Assembly: GCA_947498505.1 (NCBI GenBank)
Contig: CANMKG010000010.1
Coordinates: 44,552-108,551 of the forward strand
Length of the DNA stretch: 64,000 bases
Origin: an uncultured Maribacter sp.
GTDB taxonomy: Bacteria; Bacteroidota; Bacteroidia; Flavobacteriales; Flavobacteriaceae
Reading direction: 5' to 3'
Both the position numbers and the translations under genes were made by a program. Every line of letters begins with the position of its first letter. The first letter of the stretch is position 1. This document shows positions 1-8,650 of this stretch, in pieces. The notes under the pieces were generated by a model. It saw only the letters and a program-made list of their open reading frames with translations, searched no databases and was not told the DNA's origin.

Positions 1-170
1 ATTTTAATCATGCCATTATGATTAGAACATTTTTAAGCAAAAACCATCAACTACATTACCAAGCAGGTGCTGGTTTAGTAGCCGCTTCTAAACCCGAAGA
101 CGAATTGCAAGAAACGTATAACAAATTAGGCGCCTTAACTAAGGCTCTGGAAATAGCAAAATCCATCTAA
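1..170 (+). CDS. trpE: Anthranilate synthase component I, C-terminal end (partial)
   Basis: Only the last 55 codons are inside the window; the reading frame enters from the left edge (first full codon at 3) and stops at 168-170. The visible segment carries AGAGLVAASKPEDE, which matches the conserved end of the chorismate-binding domain of TrpE, followed by the usual C-terminal helix. TrpE with the TrpG subunit turns chorismate and glutamine-derived ammonia into anthranilate in the cytoplasm. It is followed after 44 bp by trpG in the same direction, so this is the head of the trp operon seen here. The identification rests partly on context because most of the gene, including its promoter and any leader, is outside the window. 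Confidence 0.9.
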   Translation, partial: FNHAIMIRTFLSKNHQLHYQAGAGLVAASKPEDELQETYNKLGALTKALEIAKSI

Positions 171-173
171 AAT

Positions 174-199
174 CCTCCCCTATCCCTCCAAAGGAGGGG
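174..199. repeat. GC-rich palindromic repeat, left copy (trpE-trpG gap)
   Basis: The 44 bp between trpE and trpG hold a C-run followed by the hairpin CCCTCC (184-189), loop AAA, GGAGGG (193-198). This is strikingly GC-rich against its surroundings. It resembles, in the opposite orientation, the palindrome at 252-280, so the two may be an inverted pair of REP-like units. It could also act as an intercistronic hairpin in the mRNA. It has no T-run after it and is not a convincing terminator. Confidence 0.65.
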
Positions 200-214
200 C
201 ATAAAATTATATAT

Positions 215-841
215 ATGAGTCAAAATAAAACAAACAACGAACAGCAAAATTCCTCCCCTTTGGGGAGGCCGGGTGGGGCAACCGTATTAGTCATAGATAA
301 TTACGATAGTTTTACCTATAATTTGGTTCACTATTTAGAAGATTTAGATTGTGAGGTTGTTGTTAAAAGAAACGACCAACTTACTTTGGATGAAGTGGAT
401 GCTTTTGAGAAAATTGTTCTTTCCCCTGGCCCCGGTATACCAGACGAAGCTGGTCTTTTAAAAGAAATCATTACTAAATATGCTCCAACAAAAAGCATAT
501 TTGGAGTATGCTTGGGTCAACAAGCCATTGCAGAAGTTTTTGGAGGATCATTAATTAATTTAGACGATGTTTATCATGGTATTGCCACCAAAATAGAAAT
601 CGCAAAACCAAATGACATTTTGTTTAAGGGGCTACCTAAAGAAATAGAAGTAGGTCGTTATCACTCATGGGTTGTAAATCCAGATATGCCAGACGTATTA
701 GAAGCCACTTCTTTTGACGAAAATGGACAAGTAATGTCGCTACGTCATAAAACCTACGATGTTTCTGCTGTACAATATCATCCAGAATCGGTATTAACGC
801 CTCAAGGAAAAGAAATATTGAAAAACTGGTTAAACAATTAA
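215..841 (+). CDS. trpG: Anthranilate synthase component II, glutamine amidotransferase
   Basis: This 208-residue protein supplies ammonia from glutamine to TrpE. The class I amidotransferase core begins with VLVIDNYDSFTYNL at residue 24; the nucleophile is Cys99 in GVCLGQQ, and His189 and Glu191 sit in QYHPES, completing the triad. SPGPG near residues 70-74 is the usual oxyanion strand region. The family normally starts within two or three residues of the VLVIDNYDS strand, but here about 22 extra residues precede it and are partly encoded by the palindromic repeat at 252-280. No ATG, GTG or TTG lies closer to the conserved start, so the repeat-derived N-terminus is probably translated. It is 3 bp upstream of trpD. 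The function is confident; only the N-terminus is odd. Confidence 0.96.
   Translation: MSQNKTNNEQQNSSPLGRPGGATVLVIDNYDSFTYNLVHYLEDLDCEVVVKRNDQLTLDEVDAFEKIVLSPGPGIPDEAGLLKEIITKYAPTKSIFGVCLGQQAIAEVFGGSLINLDDVYHGIATKIEIAKPNDILFKGLPKEIEVGRYHSWVVNPDMPDVLEATSFDENGQVMSLRHKTYDVSAVQYHPESVLTPQGKEILKNWLNN
252..280. repeat. GC-rich palindromic repeat inside trpG, right copy
   Basis: A perfect 7-bp stem, CCTCCCC (252-258) and GGGGAGG (262-268) with loop TTT, is followed by CCGGGTGGGGC. It sits in frame within codons 13 to 22 of trpG and encodes SSPLGRPGGA. Its reverse complement resembles the element at 174-199. The arrangement of two GC-rich palindromes facing each other about 50 bp apart is like REP pairs mobilised by REP-associated transposases, but no transposase is present in the window, so the origin is inferred. 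Confidence 0.75.
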
Positions 842-844
842 AAA

Positions 845-1837
845 ATGAAAAAAATATTAAATCGACTTATTAATCATGATATTCTTGCCAAAGAAGATGC
901 AAAGCAAGTTCTGGTTAATATTGCTAAAGGAGATTACAACACTAGTCAGATAGCGGCATTTTTAACCGTATACATGATGCGTAGTGTTACTATTGAAGAA
1001 CTAGAGGGTTTTCGTGATGCTCTTTTAGAACTTTGTTTAGCTGTTGATTTATCAGCATATAATCCTATAGATTTATGTGGTACAGGTGGTGATGGCAAAG
1101 ACACCTTTAATATATCTACATTGGCTTCATTTGTAACTGCTGGTGCAGGAGTTAAAGTAACCAAACATGGCAATTATGGTGTTTCTTCCGCTTGTGGTAG
1201 TAGCAATGTAATGGAGTTTCTTGGTATTAAATTTAGTAATGATGCTGGTTTTCTTGAAAAATCTTTAAATGAGACAGGTATTTGCGTTTTGCATGCACCA
1301 TTATTTCACCCAGCAATGAAAAATGTGGCACCAATTAGAAGAGAACTGGGTGTAAAAACATTTTTTAATATGTTAGGCCCAATGGTAAATCCCGCTTTTC
1401 CAAAAAATCAGATGGTAGGTGTTTTTAATTTAGAACTTGCCAGAATGTATGGTTACCTATACCAAAATACGGATAAAAATTTCACTGTATTACATGCTCT
1501 TGATGGTTATGATGAAATTTCGCTAACAGGAAACACAAAAACCATTTCCAATAATTCTGAGGGAATGATAAAACCTTCAGACTTTGGATTAGAACCTATA
1601 CAACAATCTCAAATTTATGGCGGAGATACTGTGGAATCTTCTGCACAAATATTCATGAATGTATTACAAGGCAAAGGTACAGCACCACAAAACAACGTAG
1701 TTTGTGCAAATGCTGGAGTTGCCATTGCAACCGTTAAAAACATTTCTCCTAAAGAAGGTTTTGAACTTGCCAAAGAATCTCTGTTAAGCGGTAAAGGATT
1801 AGAAACTCTTAAAAAATTACAAAACTTAAGTGCTTAA
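845..1837 (+). CDS. trpD: Anthranilate phosphoribosyltransferase
   Basis: The 330-residue enzyme transfers the phosphoribosyl group of PRPP to anthranilate, the second committed step of tryptophan synthesis. It shows the PRPP-binding glycine loop CGTGGDGKDTFNIST near residues 78-92, KHGNYGVSSACGSSN near 110-124 and the anthranilate-contact segment RRELGVKTFFNMLGPMVNP. Length agrees with the family. It starts 3 bp after trpG and its stop overlaps the trpC start by one base (TAATG at 1835-1839), which supports translational coupling within the operon. Nothing unusual was seen. Confidence 0.97.
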   Translation: MKKILNRLINHDILAKEDAKQVLVNIAKGDYNTSQIAAFLTVYMMRSVTIEELEGFRDALLELCLAVDLSAYNPIDLCGTGGDGKDTFNISTLASFVTAGAGVKVTKHGNYGVSSACGSSNVMEFLGIKFSNDAGFLEKSLNETGICVLHAPLFHPAMKNVAPIRRELGVKTFFNMLGPMVNPAFPKNQMVGVFNLELARMYGYLYQNTDKNFTVLHALDGYDEISLTGNTKTISNNSEGMIKPSDFGLEPIQQSQIYGGDTVESSAQIFMNVLQGKGTAPQNNVVCANAGVAIATVKNISPKEGFELAKESLLSGKGLETLKKLQNLSA

Positions 1838-2619
1838 TGGATATTTTAGAAAAAATAGTAATTGATAAACGAAAAGAAGTAGATTCCGTAAAATCTATTA
1901 TTCCGGTTTCGCAATTAGAAAATTCTGTGCTTTTTAGCAGAGAAACCATTTCATTAGCTAACGCTTTAAAAAACAGTAATTCCGGTATTATTGCAGAACA
2001 TAAAAGACGCTCACCCTCAAAATCTATTATCAACAATAGCTTAAATGTTCAAGATGTAGCAACAGGTTACGAAAAAGCAGGTGTTTGCGGCATGTCCGTT
2101 TTAACTGATGGCAAATATTTTGGTGGCGCTTTAAATGATTTATTGCTTGCCAGAGCCTCAGCGAAGATTCCGTTACTGCGTAAAGAGTTTATTATTGATG
2201 AATACCAAATACTAGAAGCAAAAGCCCATGGTGCAGATGTAATTCTTTTAATTGCTGCAATTCTTACGAAACAAGAAATTAAACAATTTTCGGAGTTCGC
2301 TAAAAGCTTACAACTAGATGTACTTTTAGAAGTTCATAATGAGGAAGAATTACACAAATCCATTATGCCCAGTTTAGATATGTTAGGAGTTAATAACCGA
2401 AACTTAAAAACTTTTGAAGTTAGCTTAGAAACTAGTAAAACACTTTCAGCATTAATCCCTAACGATTTTGTAAAAGTATCAGAAAGCGGTATTAGTTCTG
2501 TGGACGCTATTAAAACATTACAACCTTACGGATACAAAGGTTTTTTAATAGGAGAAAACTTTATGAAAACCAACAATCCTGGTGAGAGTGCAACCCACTT
2601 TATTAATAACCTTGTTTAA
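1837..2619 (+). CDS. trpC: Indole-3-glycerol phosphate synthase
   Basis: A 260-residue TIM-barrel enzyme that closes the indole ring of CdRP to give indole-3-glycerol phosphate. Family signatures in order are IIAEHKRRSPSKS (the catalytic lysine strand, normally AEIKRASPSKG, so slightly divergent), GMSVLTDGKYFGG, LLRKEFIIDEYQ, GVNNRNLKTFEVS and VSESGIS near the phosphate site. It begins inside the trpD stop codon and is followed after 12 bp by trpF. In this operon trpC and trpF are separate genes rather than the fused protein of enterobacteria. Confidence is high from motif order and position. Confidence 0.96.
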   Translation: MDILEKIVIDKRKEVDSVKSIIPVSQLENSVLFSRETISLANALKNSNSGIIAEHKRRSPSKSIINNSLNVQDVATGYEKAGVCGMSVLTDGKYFGGALNDLLLARASAKIPLLRKEFIIDEYQILEAKAHGADVILLIAAILTKQEIKQFSEFAKSLQLDVLLEVHNEEELHKSIMPSLDMLGVNNRNLKTFEVSLETSKTLSALIPNDFVKVSESGISSVDAIKTLQPYGYKGFLIGENFMKTNNPGESATHFINNLV

Positions 2620-2631
2620 TTCATTAAAGAG

Positions 2632-3300
2632 ATGAGTGATTATTATTACACAAAAAAAGAGCAGCCTCAGCGTATAGGTTTTCCTAAACTCAAAATTTGT
2701 GGTATGAATCATAATATCTCAGAAGTAGCCAGTTTAAAACCAGACTACCTTGGGTTTATATTTTGGAAACCTTCAAAAAGGTGTTTTAATACGCAAATGC
2801 CACAACTACCCCACAGCATTAAAAAAGTAGGCGTCTTTGTAAACGAAACCATTGATGAGATTATAAACAAGGTAAAAAAGTACAGCTTACTTGGAATACA
2901 ATTACACGGTAGCGAAAGCCCTGAGTTTTGTAAAGAACTCAAAGAAAAAGCTAAAGGTGTTAAAATCATAAAAGTATTTTCCATTAAAAATCAATTCAAT
3001 TTTGATGTTTTAAAGGAATTTGAAAATGTTTGCGATTTCTATTTGTTTGACACCAAAGGAGAATTACCCGGAGGAAATGGTTACACCTTCGACTGGAGTG
3101 TTTTAGAAAATTATCCTTTTACCAAACCCTTTTTTTTAAGTGGAGGAATTGGATTAGAAGAAGCGGATAAAATAATAGCTTTTTTACAAACCGAAGCTTC
3201 TAAATATTGCTATGCGTTAGATGTGAATAGTAAGTTTGAAATAGAACCTGGATTAAAAAGTATAGAAAAATTAAAGCAATTTATTGCAAAAGTAAAGTAG
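2632..3300 (+). CDS. trpF: Phosphoribosylanthranilate isomerase
   Basis: The 222-residue TIM-barrel isomerase converts phosphoribosylanthranilate to CdRP. LKICGM at about residues 21-26 holds the catalytic cysteine, LGFIFWKPSKR follows on the next strand, and LFDTKGELPGGNG with SGGIG and LDVNSKFE near the C-terminus match the phosphate and aspartate positions of the family. The first 19 residues, before the KICGM strand, are longer than in many TrpF proteins; the ATG at 2632 is the only good start close to trpC. It lies between trpC and trpB, with 58 bp of plain AT-rich sequence before trpB. Confidence 0.94.
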   Translation: MSDYYYTKKEQPQRIGFPKLKICGMNHNISEVASLKPDYLGFIFWKPSKRCFNTQMPQLPHSIKKVGVFVNETIDEIINKVKKYSLLGIQLHGSESPEFCKELKEKAKGVKIIKVFSIKNQFNFDVLKEFENVCDFYLFDTKGELPGGNGYTFDWSVLENYPFTKPFFLSGGIGLEEADKIIAFLQTEASKYCYALDVNSKFEIEPGLKSIEKLKQFIAKVK

Positions 3301-3358
3301 CAAAAAATAAGCGTCGAAAACATTAGGCTTTTAACATTCGATATAAAGAATTAAGAAT

Positions 3359-4540
3359 ATGAATTATAACGTTGACGAAAAAGGGTATTATGGCGATTTT
3401 GGAGGAGCTTTTATCCCTGAAATGCTTTATCCCAACGTAGAAAATCTCAGACAACAATACCTTAAAATAATGGCTGAACCTTCTTTTAAAGAAGAGTTTG
3501 ACCAATTATTAAAAGATTACGTTGGCAGACCCTCCCCATTGTATTTCGCAAAGCGATTATCAAAAAAGTACAACACTAAAGTCTATTTAAAAAGAGAAGA
3601 TTTAAACCATACTGGAGCGCATAAAGTAAATAACACCATTGGGCAAATATTAATGGCAAAGCGTCTTGGCAAAAAGCGTATTATTGCCGAAACAGGAGCA
3701 GGTCAACACGGAGTTGCAACAGCAACGGTTTGCGCTTTAATGGGGATTGAATGTATTGTATATATGGGTGAGATAGATATTGCTCGTCAAGCACCAAACG
3801 TTGCCCGAATGAAAATGTTAGGCGCAGAGGTAAAACCTGCAATGTCCGGGAGTAGAACCCTAAAAGATGCTACTAACGAAGCTATTCGCGATTGGATTAA
3901 TAACCCAGTAGATACCCATTACATTATTGGTTCGGCTATTGGTCCTCACCCCTATCCAGATATGGTGACTCGTTTTCAGTCAGTTATTTCTGAAGAAATT
4001 AAATGGCAACTAAAAGAAAAAGAAGGTCGTGAAAATCCTGATTATGTAATTGCTTGTATTGGTGGTGGCAGTAATGCCGCAGGTACTTATTACCATTATT
4101 TACATGAAGAAGATGTTAACATTATTGCGGTCGAAGCTGCTGGATTAGGAATTGATTCTGGTGAAAGTGCTGCAACCTCTGCCTTAGGCAAAGAAGGTGT
4201 TATACACGGATGCAAAACCTTATTAATGCAAACCAAAGATGGTCAAATTACAGAGCCATATTCAATCTCTGCTGGTTTAGATTATCCTGGTGTTGGTCCA
4301 ATGCATGCGCATTTACATAAAACAGGAAGGGCAGAATTTGTTTCCGCAACTGATGATGAAGCCATGCAAGCTGGATTAGAACTTACCAAATTAGAAGGTA
4401 TTATTCCTGCTATTGAAAGTAGTCATGCACTTGCCGTTTTTAAACACAAATCCTTTAAACCAGATGATGTGGTTGTAATTAGCCTATCAGGTCGTGGTGA
4501 TAAAGATTTAGATAATTATATAAAATATTTTAAGCTTTAA
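3359..4540 (+). CDS. trpB: Tryptophan synthase beta subunit
   Basis: This 393-residue PLP enzyme condenses indole with serine. The PLP lysine is Lys89 in HTGAHKVNN, the phosphate cup GGGSNAAG lies near residue 233, and LSGRGDKD is the conserved C-terminal PLP-ring contact. REDLNHTGAHK and AETGAGQHGVA identify it as the canonical TrpB1 type that pairs with TrpA rather than the stand-alone TrpB2. It follows trpF and precedes trpA by 6 bp, as expected for an alpha-beta complex that channels indole. Length and motifs are normal. Confidence 0.98.
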   Translation: MNYNVDEKGYYGDFGGAFIPEMLYPNVENLRQQYLKIMAEPSFKEEFDQLLKDYVGRPSPLYFAKRLSKKYNTKVYLKREDLNHTGAHKVNNTIGQILMAKRLGKKRIIAETGAGQHGVATATVCALMGIECIVYMGEIDIARQAPNVARMKMLGAEVKPAMSGSRTLKDATNEAIRDWINNPVDTHYIIGSAIGPHPYPDMVTRFQSVISEEIKWQLKEKEGRENPDYVIACIGGGSNAAGTYYHYLHEEDVNIIAVEAAGLGIDSGESAATSALGKEGVIHGCKTLLMQTKDGQITEPYSISAGLDYPGVGPMHAHLHKTGRAEFVSATDDEAMQAGLELTKLEGIIPAIESSHALAVFKHKSFKPDDVVVISLSGRGDKDLDNYIKYFKL

Positions 4541-4546
4541 AATATT

Positions 4547-5308
4547 ATGAACAGAATTCAACAAAAGCTACAAGAGGACAAAAAATTACTCTCTATATAT
4601 TTTAGTGCGGGCTTTCCTTCACTTAATGATACCGTATCAATTATTCAAGATTTAGAAAAAAATGGCGTTGATTTTATTGAGATTGGACTCCCCTTTTCTG
4701 ATCCTTTAGCTGACGGTCCTACAATTCAGGAAAGCTCTACAATTGCATTAAAAAATGGTATGACTACTGAAATTCTTTTTAATCAATTAAAAGATATCAG
4801 AAAATCAGTAAACATTCCACTTATAATCATGGGATATTTTAATCCCATGCTACAATATGGTGTTGAAGCTTTTTGCACTAAATGCAAAGAGATTGGTATT
4901 GACGGGTTAATCATTCCGGACCTTCCTTTAGATGTTTATGAAAGAGAATACAAAGCAATTTTTGAAAAGCATGGTTTACTTAATATCTTTTTAATTACCC
5001 CACAGACGGGTGATGAACGTATACAACAAATTGATGCTGCCTCAAACGGATTTATCTATATGGTAAGTTCTGCAGGTGTAACTGGATCACAATCTGGTTT
5101 TGGTAACACTCAGGAAGACTATTTTAATAGAATTGCCAAAATGAATTTGAACAACCCTCAAATTGTTGGTTTTGGAATTAAGGATAAAGAAACATTTAAT
5201 CAGGCTACAAAAACAGCAAAAGGTGCTATTATTGGATCTGCATTTATCAAACATTTAAATACTAATGGTGTAAATGAGATTGCGAGTTTTGTAAAAGCTA
5301 TCAAGTAA
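4547..5308 (+). CDS. trpA: Tryptophan synthase alpha subunit
   Basis: The 253-residue TIM-barrel subunit cleaves indole-3-glycerol phosphate to indole and glyceraldehyde 3-phosphate, passing indole to TrpB. The segment FIEIGLPFSDPLADGPTIQ holds the catalytic glutamate (about residue 47) and aspartate (about residue 58); VSSAGVTGSQ and VGFGIKDKET match the substrate phosphate region. The start is 6 bp after trpB. It ends the biosynthetic part of the operon; a small membrane gene follows after 5 bp. No abnormal features. Confidence 0.97.
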   Translation: MNRIQQKLQEDKKLLSIYFSAGFPSLNDTVSIIQDLEKNGVDFIEIGLPFSDPLADGPTIQESSTIALKNGMTTEILFNQLKDIRKSVNIPLIIMGYFNPMLQYGVEAFCTKCKEIGIDGLIIPDLPLDVYEREYKAIFEKHGLLNIFLITPQTGDERIQQIDAASNGFIYMVSSAGVTGSQSGFGNTQEDYFNRIAKMNLNNPQIVGFGIKDKETFNQATKTAKGAIIGSAFIKHLNTNGVNEIASFVKAIK

Positions 5309-5313
5309 TTCTT

Positions 5314-5538
5314 GTGCAATTTATAAATAACTGGAAACTAATAATATTGCTATGCCTAGTTTTAGGCATGGCACCTTTTTTTCCGGAACCACATCTGTTT
5401 GGAAAAATAAAATGGATAGCAGGTGGTGCTGTTGGTATGGGTGGCAAAGATTGGTTTGATGTGCTACTCCACGGTTTCCCATTTGTATTATTAATTCGGT
5501 TAGTTATTTTAAAGTTAATACTACGCTTCAAAAAATAG
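5314..5538 (+). CDS. Small membrane protein after trpA, function unknown
   Basis: A 74-residue protein starting with GTG only 5 bp after trpA, so probably co-transcribed with the trp genes. It has two hydrophobic spans, about residues 8-24 (KLIILLCLVLGMAPFF) and 52-70 (FPFVLLIRLVILKLIL), joined by a short loop rich in glycine containing EPHLFGKIKWIAGG and GMGGKDWFD. A basic tail follows. This loop pattern looks conserved and not random, which argues that it is a real gene. I do not recognise an established function; a role linked to tryptophan is not supported by anything in its sequence. Confidence 0.7.
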   Translation: MQFINNWKLIILLCLVLGMAPFFPEPHLFGKIKWIAGGAVGMGGKDWFDVLLHGFPFVLLIRLVILKLILRFKK

Positions 5539-5578
5539 AAATGATTACATTTATGTGTTGAATATTTCAGAACACAAA

Positions 5579-7072
5579 ATGAGAAAAATAGCACTTCTAT
5601 TACTTATACTTATTACCAATACTGTGGTTGCTCAAAACAAAGAGCAACTCCAAACCAAAGTCCGCCAAAGCGTTGCCGAACTCAAAGAGTTTATCGCCAT
5701 ACCTAATGATGCTTTAGACCATGCTGATATTAATAGAAACCTAACTTGGCTTACACAAAAGTTTAATGCTAGAGGTTTTAACTCTACCATACTACCTACT
5801 TCAGGAGAATCGCTTTTTTTTGCTGCGCTTCCTATGGAAGACAATAAACCAACCATATTATTTTATATGCATTTTGATGGCCAATCCGTTGACCCATCTA
5901 AATGGGATCAACCCAACCCCTATGAAGTAGTTTTAAAATCTAAAAAAAATGATACTTGGGAAACCCTTCCTATTGACACGCTTAATGCTAATTTAAATTA
6001 TGATTTTAGACTTTTTGGGCGATCAACTTCCGATGATAAAGGCCCTATTGTAATGCTTTTAAATACCATTGACCTGCTACAACAAAACAAAGTTGATATT
6101 CCTTTTAATGTTAAAGTAATTTTAGATTCTGAAGAGGAAAAAGGTAGTAAGCCTTTACCCAAAGCTGTTAAAGAATATAGCGAACTGTTACAGTCCGATT
6201 TTCTAATAATTAATGACGGCCCTGTTCACATTACCGAAAAACCAACCATTGTTTATGGTTGTCGTGGAATTACCACTCTTACCTTAACCACTTATGGTCC
6301 AATAAAACCTCAACATAGTGGACATTACGGAAATTATGCTCCAAATCCTGGTTTTCAGCTAGCTGAAGTTTTAGCAAGTATGAAAGACCATGAAGGAAAA
6401 GTAACCATTGACGGTTATTATGACGGAATAACTTTTGATGAAAATACACTAAACGTTTTAAAAAGTGTTCCTGATGATTTTGATGTAATTAATAATAACC
6501 TTGCTATAAAAAGCCCAGAAAAGGTAGGTAGCTTTTATCAAGAAGCACTACAATACCCATCGTTAAATGTTAGAGGATTACACTCTGGTTGGGTTGGAAA
6601 AAAAGCGAGAACCATTGTTCCTGAAAGTGCTACAGCTGAAATTGATATTAGATTGGTACCCGAAACTGATGGAACTCATTTAAAAAACTTGGTAAAAAAG
6701 CATATCGAAAAACAAGGTTTTTACATCACAGATGAAGAACCCGACAAAAAAACAAGAATGGCGCATAACAAAGTTATTCTGGTTAAAGAAGGTTCTGTTA
6801 CTGATGCTTTTAGGACTAATTTAGATAACCCTTACGGCAATTTTTTAGTAAAAACATTAACAAATACATTTAGCCAAAATCCTGTTCAAATAAGAACAAT
6901 GGGGGGCACCGTACCTATTGCACCATTTATTAACCAATTAAAAATTCCTGCTTTTATAGTTCCAATGGTTAACCCAGATAATAACCAACACAGCCCCAAT
7001 GAGAACATAAAAATTGGACAAATAGCTTACGGAATCCAAGTATTTTATAGCATTTTAAGTAACCCTATGTAA
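5579..7072 (+). CDS. Exported M20-family metallopeptidase
   Basis: A 497-residue zinc peptidase of the M20 (ArgE/DapE/carnosinase) clan. The start is set at the ATG at 5579 because it gives the clean signal peptide MRKIALLLLILITNTVVAQ; a GTG at 5555 would put extra charged residues in front. Metal-site motifs appear in order: YMHFDGQ (His at about residue 98), RSTSDDKGP, the catalytic pair in DSEEEKG, EIDIRLVPETDG in the dimerisation region and the final ligand in NNQHSPNEN. It probably cleaves small peptides in the periplasm. A near-match -7 box TACATTTA lies at 5546-5553. It is followed 10 bp later by the DinB-like gene. Confidence 0.92.
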   Translation: MRKIALLLLILITNTVVAQNKEQLQTKVRQSVAELKEFIAIPNDALDHADINRNLTWLTQKFNARGFNSTILPTSGESLFFAALPMEDNKPTILFYMHFDGQSVDPSKWDQPNPYEVVLKSKKNDTWETLPIDTLNANLNYDFRLFGRSTSDDKGPIVMLLNTIDLLQQNKVDIPFNVKVILDSEEEKGSKPLPKAVKEYSELLQSDFLIINDGPVHITEKPTIVYGCRGITTLTLTTYGPIKPQHSGHYGNYAPNPGFQLAEVLASMKDHEGKVTIDGYYDGITFDENTLNVLKSVPDDFDVINNNLAIKSPEKVGSFYQEALQYPSLNVRGLHSGWVGKKARTIVPESATAEIDIRLVPETDGTHLKNLVKKHIEKQGFYITDEEPDKKTRMAHNKVILVKEGSVTDAFRTNLDNPYGNFLVKTLTNTFSQNPVQIRTMGGTVPIAPFINQLKIPAFIVPMVNPDNNQHSPNENIKIGQIAYGIQVFYSILSNPM

Positions 7073-7082
7073 TTACTAAACA

Positions 7083-7610
7083 ATGACTGCAATTGAAATA
7101 TTAAGTAAACAAACCAAAGATGCTTATGATTGGGTAAACAAATTGGTTACTAATATCCCAGAAACTAGTTGGAACACTACTACAGATGTTTTAGAATCTA
7201 ATATAAGTTGGCAAGTAGGGCATTTAGTAATTAGCATGTATTATCACTCCATATTGGTTATTAACGGACATGATAAAGACGTTTTTGACGAAGTTCCGCT
7301 TAAACAATATTCAGAGTTATACGCATATGGTAGTGCTCCAAAAAATTCAGCCAGTAAAGCTACGGCATCAGACTTATTGAATCATTTGAATATTGTCATG
7401 GAAAAATCACTCAAAAGCATTAACAGTGTAACCGTAGCGCAACTTCAAGAAAAACTGGTTCCAGGTAAAGTAGAACATCCTGTTGCTAAAACTAAATTTG
7501 AGGCAATAGATTGGAATGTAAAACATGTAATGTGGCACTGTGGGCAAATTGCTACTTTAAAACGCATCGTAGATAAACCCCATAATTTTTTACTTAAAAA
7601 AACGGAATAA
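7083..7610 (+). CDS. DinB-like putative metal-dependent protein
   Basis: The 175-residue protein has the four-helix DinB/YfiT pattern: WQVGHLV around residue 45 and HVMWHCGQIATLKR around residue 146 supply the spaced histidines that bind a metal ion in this superfamily. Members act as thiol transferases (bacillithiol and mycothiol S-transferases) or are uncharacterised; nothing here points to the thiol used. It lies 10 bp downstream of the M20 peptidase and may share its transcript. No signal peptide is present, so it is cytoplasmic. The family assignment is good, the exact reaction unknown. Confidence 0.82.
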   Translation: MTAIEILSKQTKDAYDWVNKLVTNIPETSWNTTTDVLESNISWQVGHLVISMYYHSILVINGHDKDVFDEVPLKQYSELYAYGSAPKNSASKATASDLLNHLNIVMEKSLKSINSVTVAQLQEKLVPGKVEHPVAKTKFEAIDWNVKHVMWHCGQIATLKRIVDKPHNFLLKKTE

Positions 7611-7659
7611 AATTGTATCATATATAAACAAATTCATCAATCATTAAATCAATCAAAAC

Positions 7660-8298
7660 ATGAGAAAAGCAATCTTTTTAGTAAGTACACTATGTGTAAC
7701 ATTAACTTCCTTTGGACAAACCATTAACTTAAAAGAGCAACTAAAATCAAATCATATAACGGTTGTAAATCGCGAAATTGCAGCTTACGAAACTAATGCA
7801 ATTGAGCTAGATGCTCGTGAAGGAGACGGACTTGCAATTTTAAAGGAAACTTCGTTTAAAACAGGCTCAGCCACCATTGAAATAAAAGGAGAAAACAACC
7901 CTGGTAAAAGTTTTGTTGGACTAGCTTTTAATATTCAAAACGATTCTACCTATGAAGCTGTGTATTTTAGACCTTTTAACTTTGTAGCGGAACAACCCAA
8001 TCGCAGAAGTCACATGGTGCAATACATACACCACCCTACATATACATGGCACAAATTACGAAACGAAAGAACTGGTGAGTTTGAAGCCGAATTAAAAACA
8101 CCTCCACAACCCGATAACTGGTTTAAAGCCACAATTGCCGTAACGGACACTAAAGTATTGGTTTATTTAAATGATGAAGAAGCCCCTTTTTTAGAAGTAG
8201 AAAGATTAACAAAAACTACCTCCGATAAAATTGGATTATGGACAGGATTTGGATCTTCTGGAAGATTCAAAAATTTAGTGTTGTCTGCAAAGCAATAG
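7660..8298 (+). CDS. Secreted ConA/LamG-like beta-sandwich protein
   Basis: A 212-residue protein with signal peptide MRKAIFLVSTLCVTLTSFGQ. The rest is one beta-sandwich of the concanavalin-lectin/glucanase type: alternating strands, the aromatic SYxAVYFRPFNF-like stretch near residue 108, a WHKLRNERTGEFE segment and the typical closing IGLWTGFGSSGRFKNLVL near the C-terminus. Such domains in Bacteroidota bind or hydrolyse glycans (some are annotated as 3-keto-disaccharide hydrolase-like, DUF1080). No catalytic pair is obvious, so binding is as likely as hydrolysis. It stands alone between the DinB-like gene and DUF1330. Confidence 0.75.
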   Translation: MRKAIFLVSTLCVTLTSFGQTINLKEQLKSNHITVVNREIAAYETNAIELDAREGDGLAILKETSFKTGSATIEIKGENNPGKSFVGLAFNIQNDSTYEAVYFRPFNFVAEQPNRRSHMVQYIHHPTYTWHKLRNERTGEFEAELKTPPQPDNWFKATIAVTDTKVLVYLNDEEAPFLEVERLTKTTSDKIGLWTGFGSSGRFKNLVLSAKQ

Positions 8299-8335
8299 TA
8301 CCATCATTTTAACAGGTTTTACAACCCTAAAAAGC

Positions 8336-8638
8336 ATGATTTACATTACTCAGCTAATTTTTATTAAAAAAGGAAAAGAAGTTGTTTTTAATAAGTTCGA
8401 AGCACTGGCTATTCCTATTATTAGTGATTACAACGGCAAACTAATTTACCGTTTAAGACTCACGCAAGATAATTACATTACTAGTGAAGAAGAGTTGCCT
8501 TATGAAATTCATTTTGTTTCGTTTGGTTCAGAGCAAGACTTTGTAAATTTTTCTAATGACGAACGCAGAAAATCCTTTTTACATCTTAAAAATGACGCTA
8601 TAAAATCATCTTTTTTGGTAAAGGGTGTTAAGTTGTAG
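8336..8638 (+). CDS. DUF1330-type small protein
   Basis: A 100-residue cytoplasmic protein with a ferredoxin-like dimeric alpha-beta barrel pattern: IYITQLIFIKKGKE, then FEALAIPIISDYNGKLIYRLR, EIHFVSFGSEQDFVNF and a C-terminal LKNDAIKSSFLVKG. This order agrees with the DUF1330 family. The family has no firmly known reaction. It converges with the dihydrouridine synthase gene, whose stop is only 12 bp away, so there is little room for a terminator between them. Confidence 0.75.
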   Translation: MIYITQLIFIKKGKEVVFNKFEALAIPIISDYNGKLIYRLRLTQDNYITSEEELPYEIHFVSFGSEQDFVNFSNDERRKSFLHLKNDAIKSSFLVKGVKL

Positions 8639-8650
8639 ATGATATAAGTA

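Noticed and set aside
215..841. trpG as a pseudogene because of the repeat insertion
   Set aside because: The frame is open, the catalytic residues are all present and the operon spacing is normal.
1..5538. trp leader or attenuator
   Set aside because: The 5' end of the operon lies outside the window; nothing can be said.
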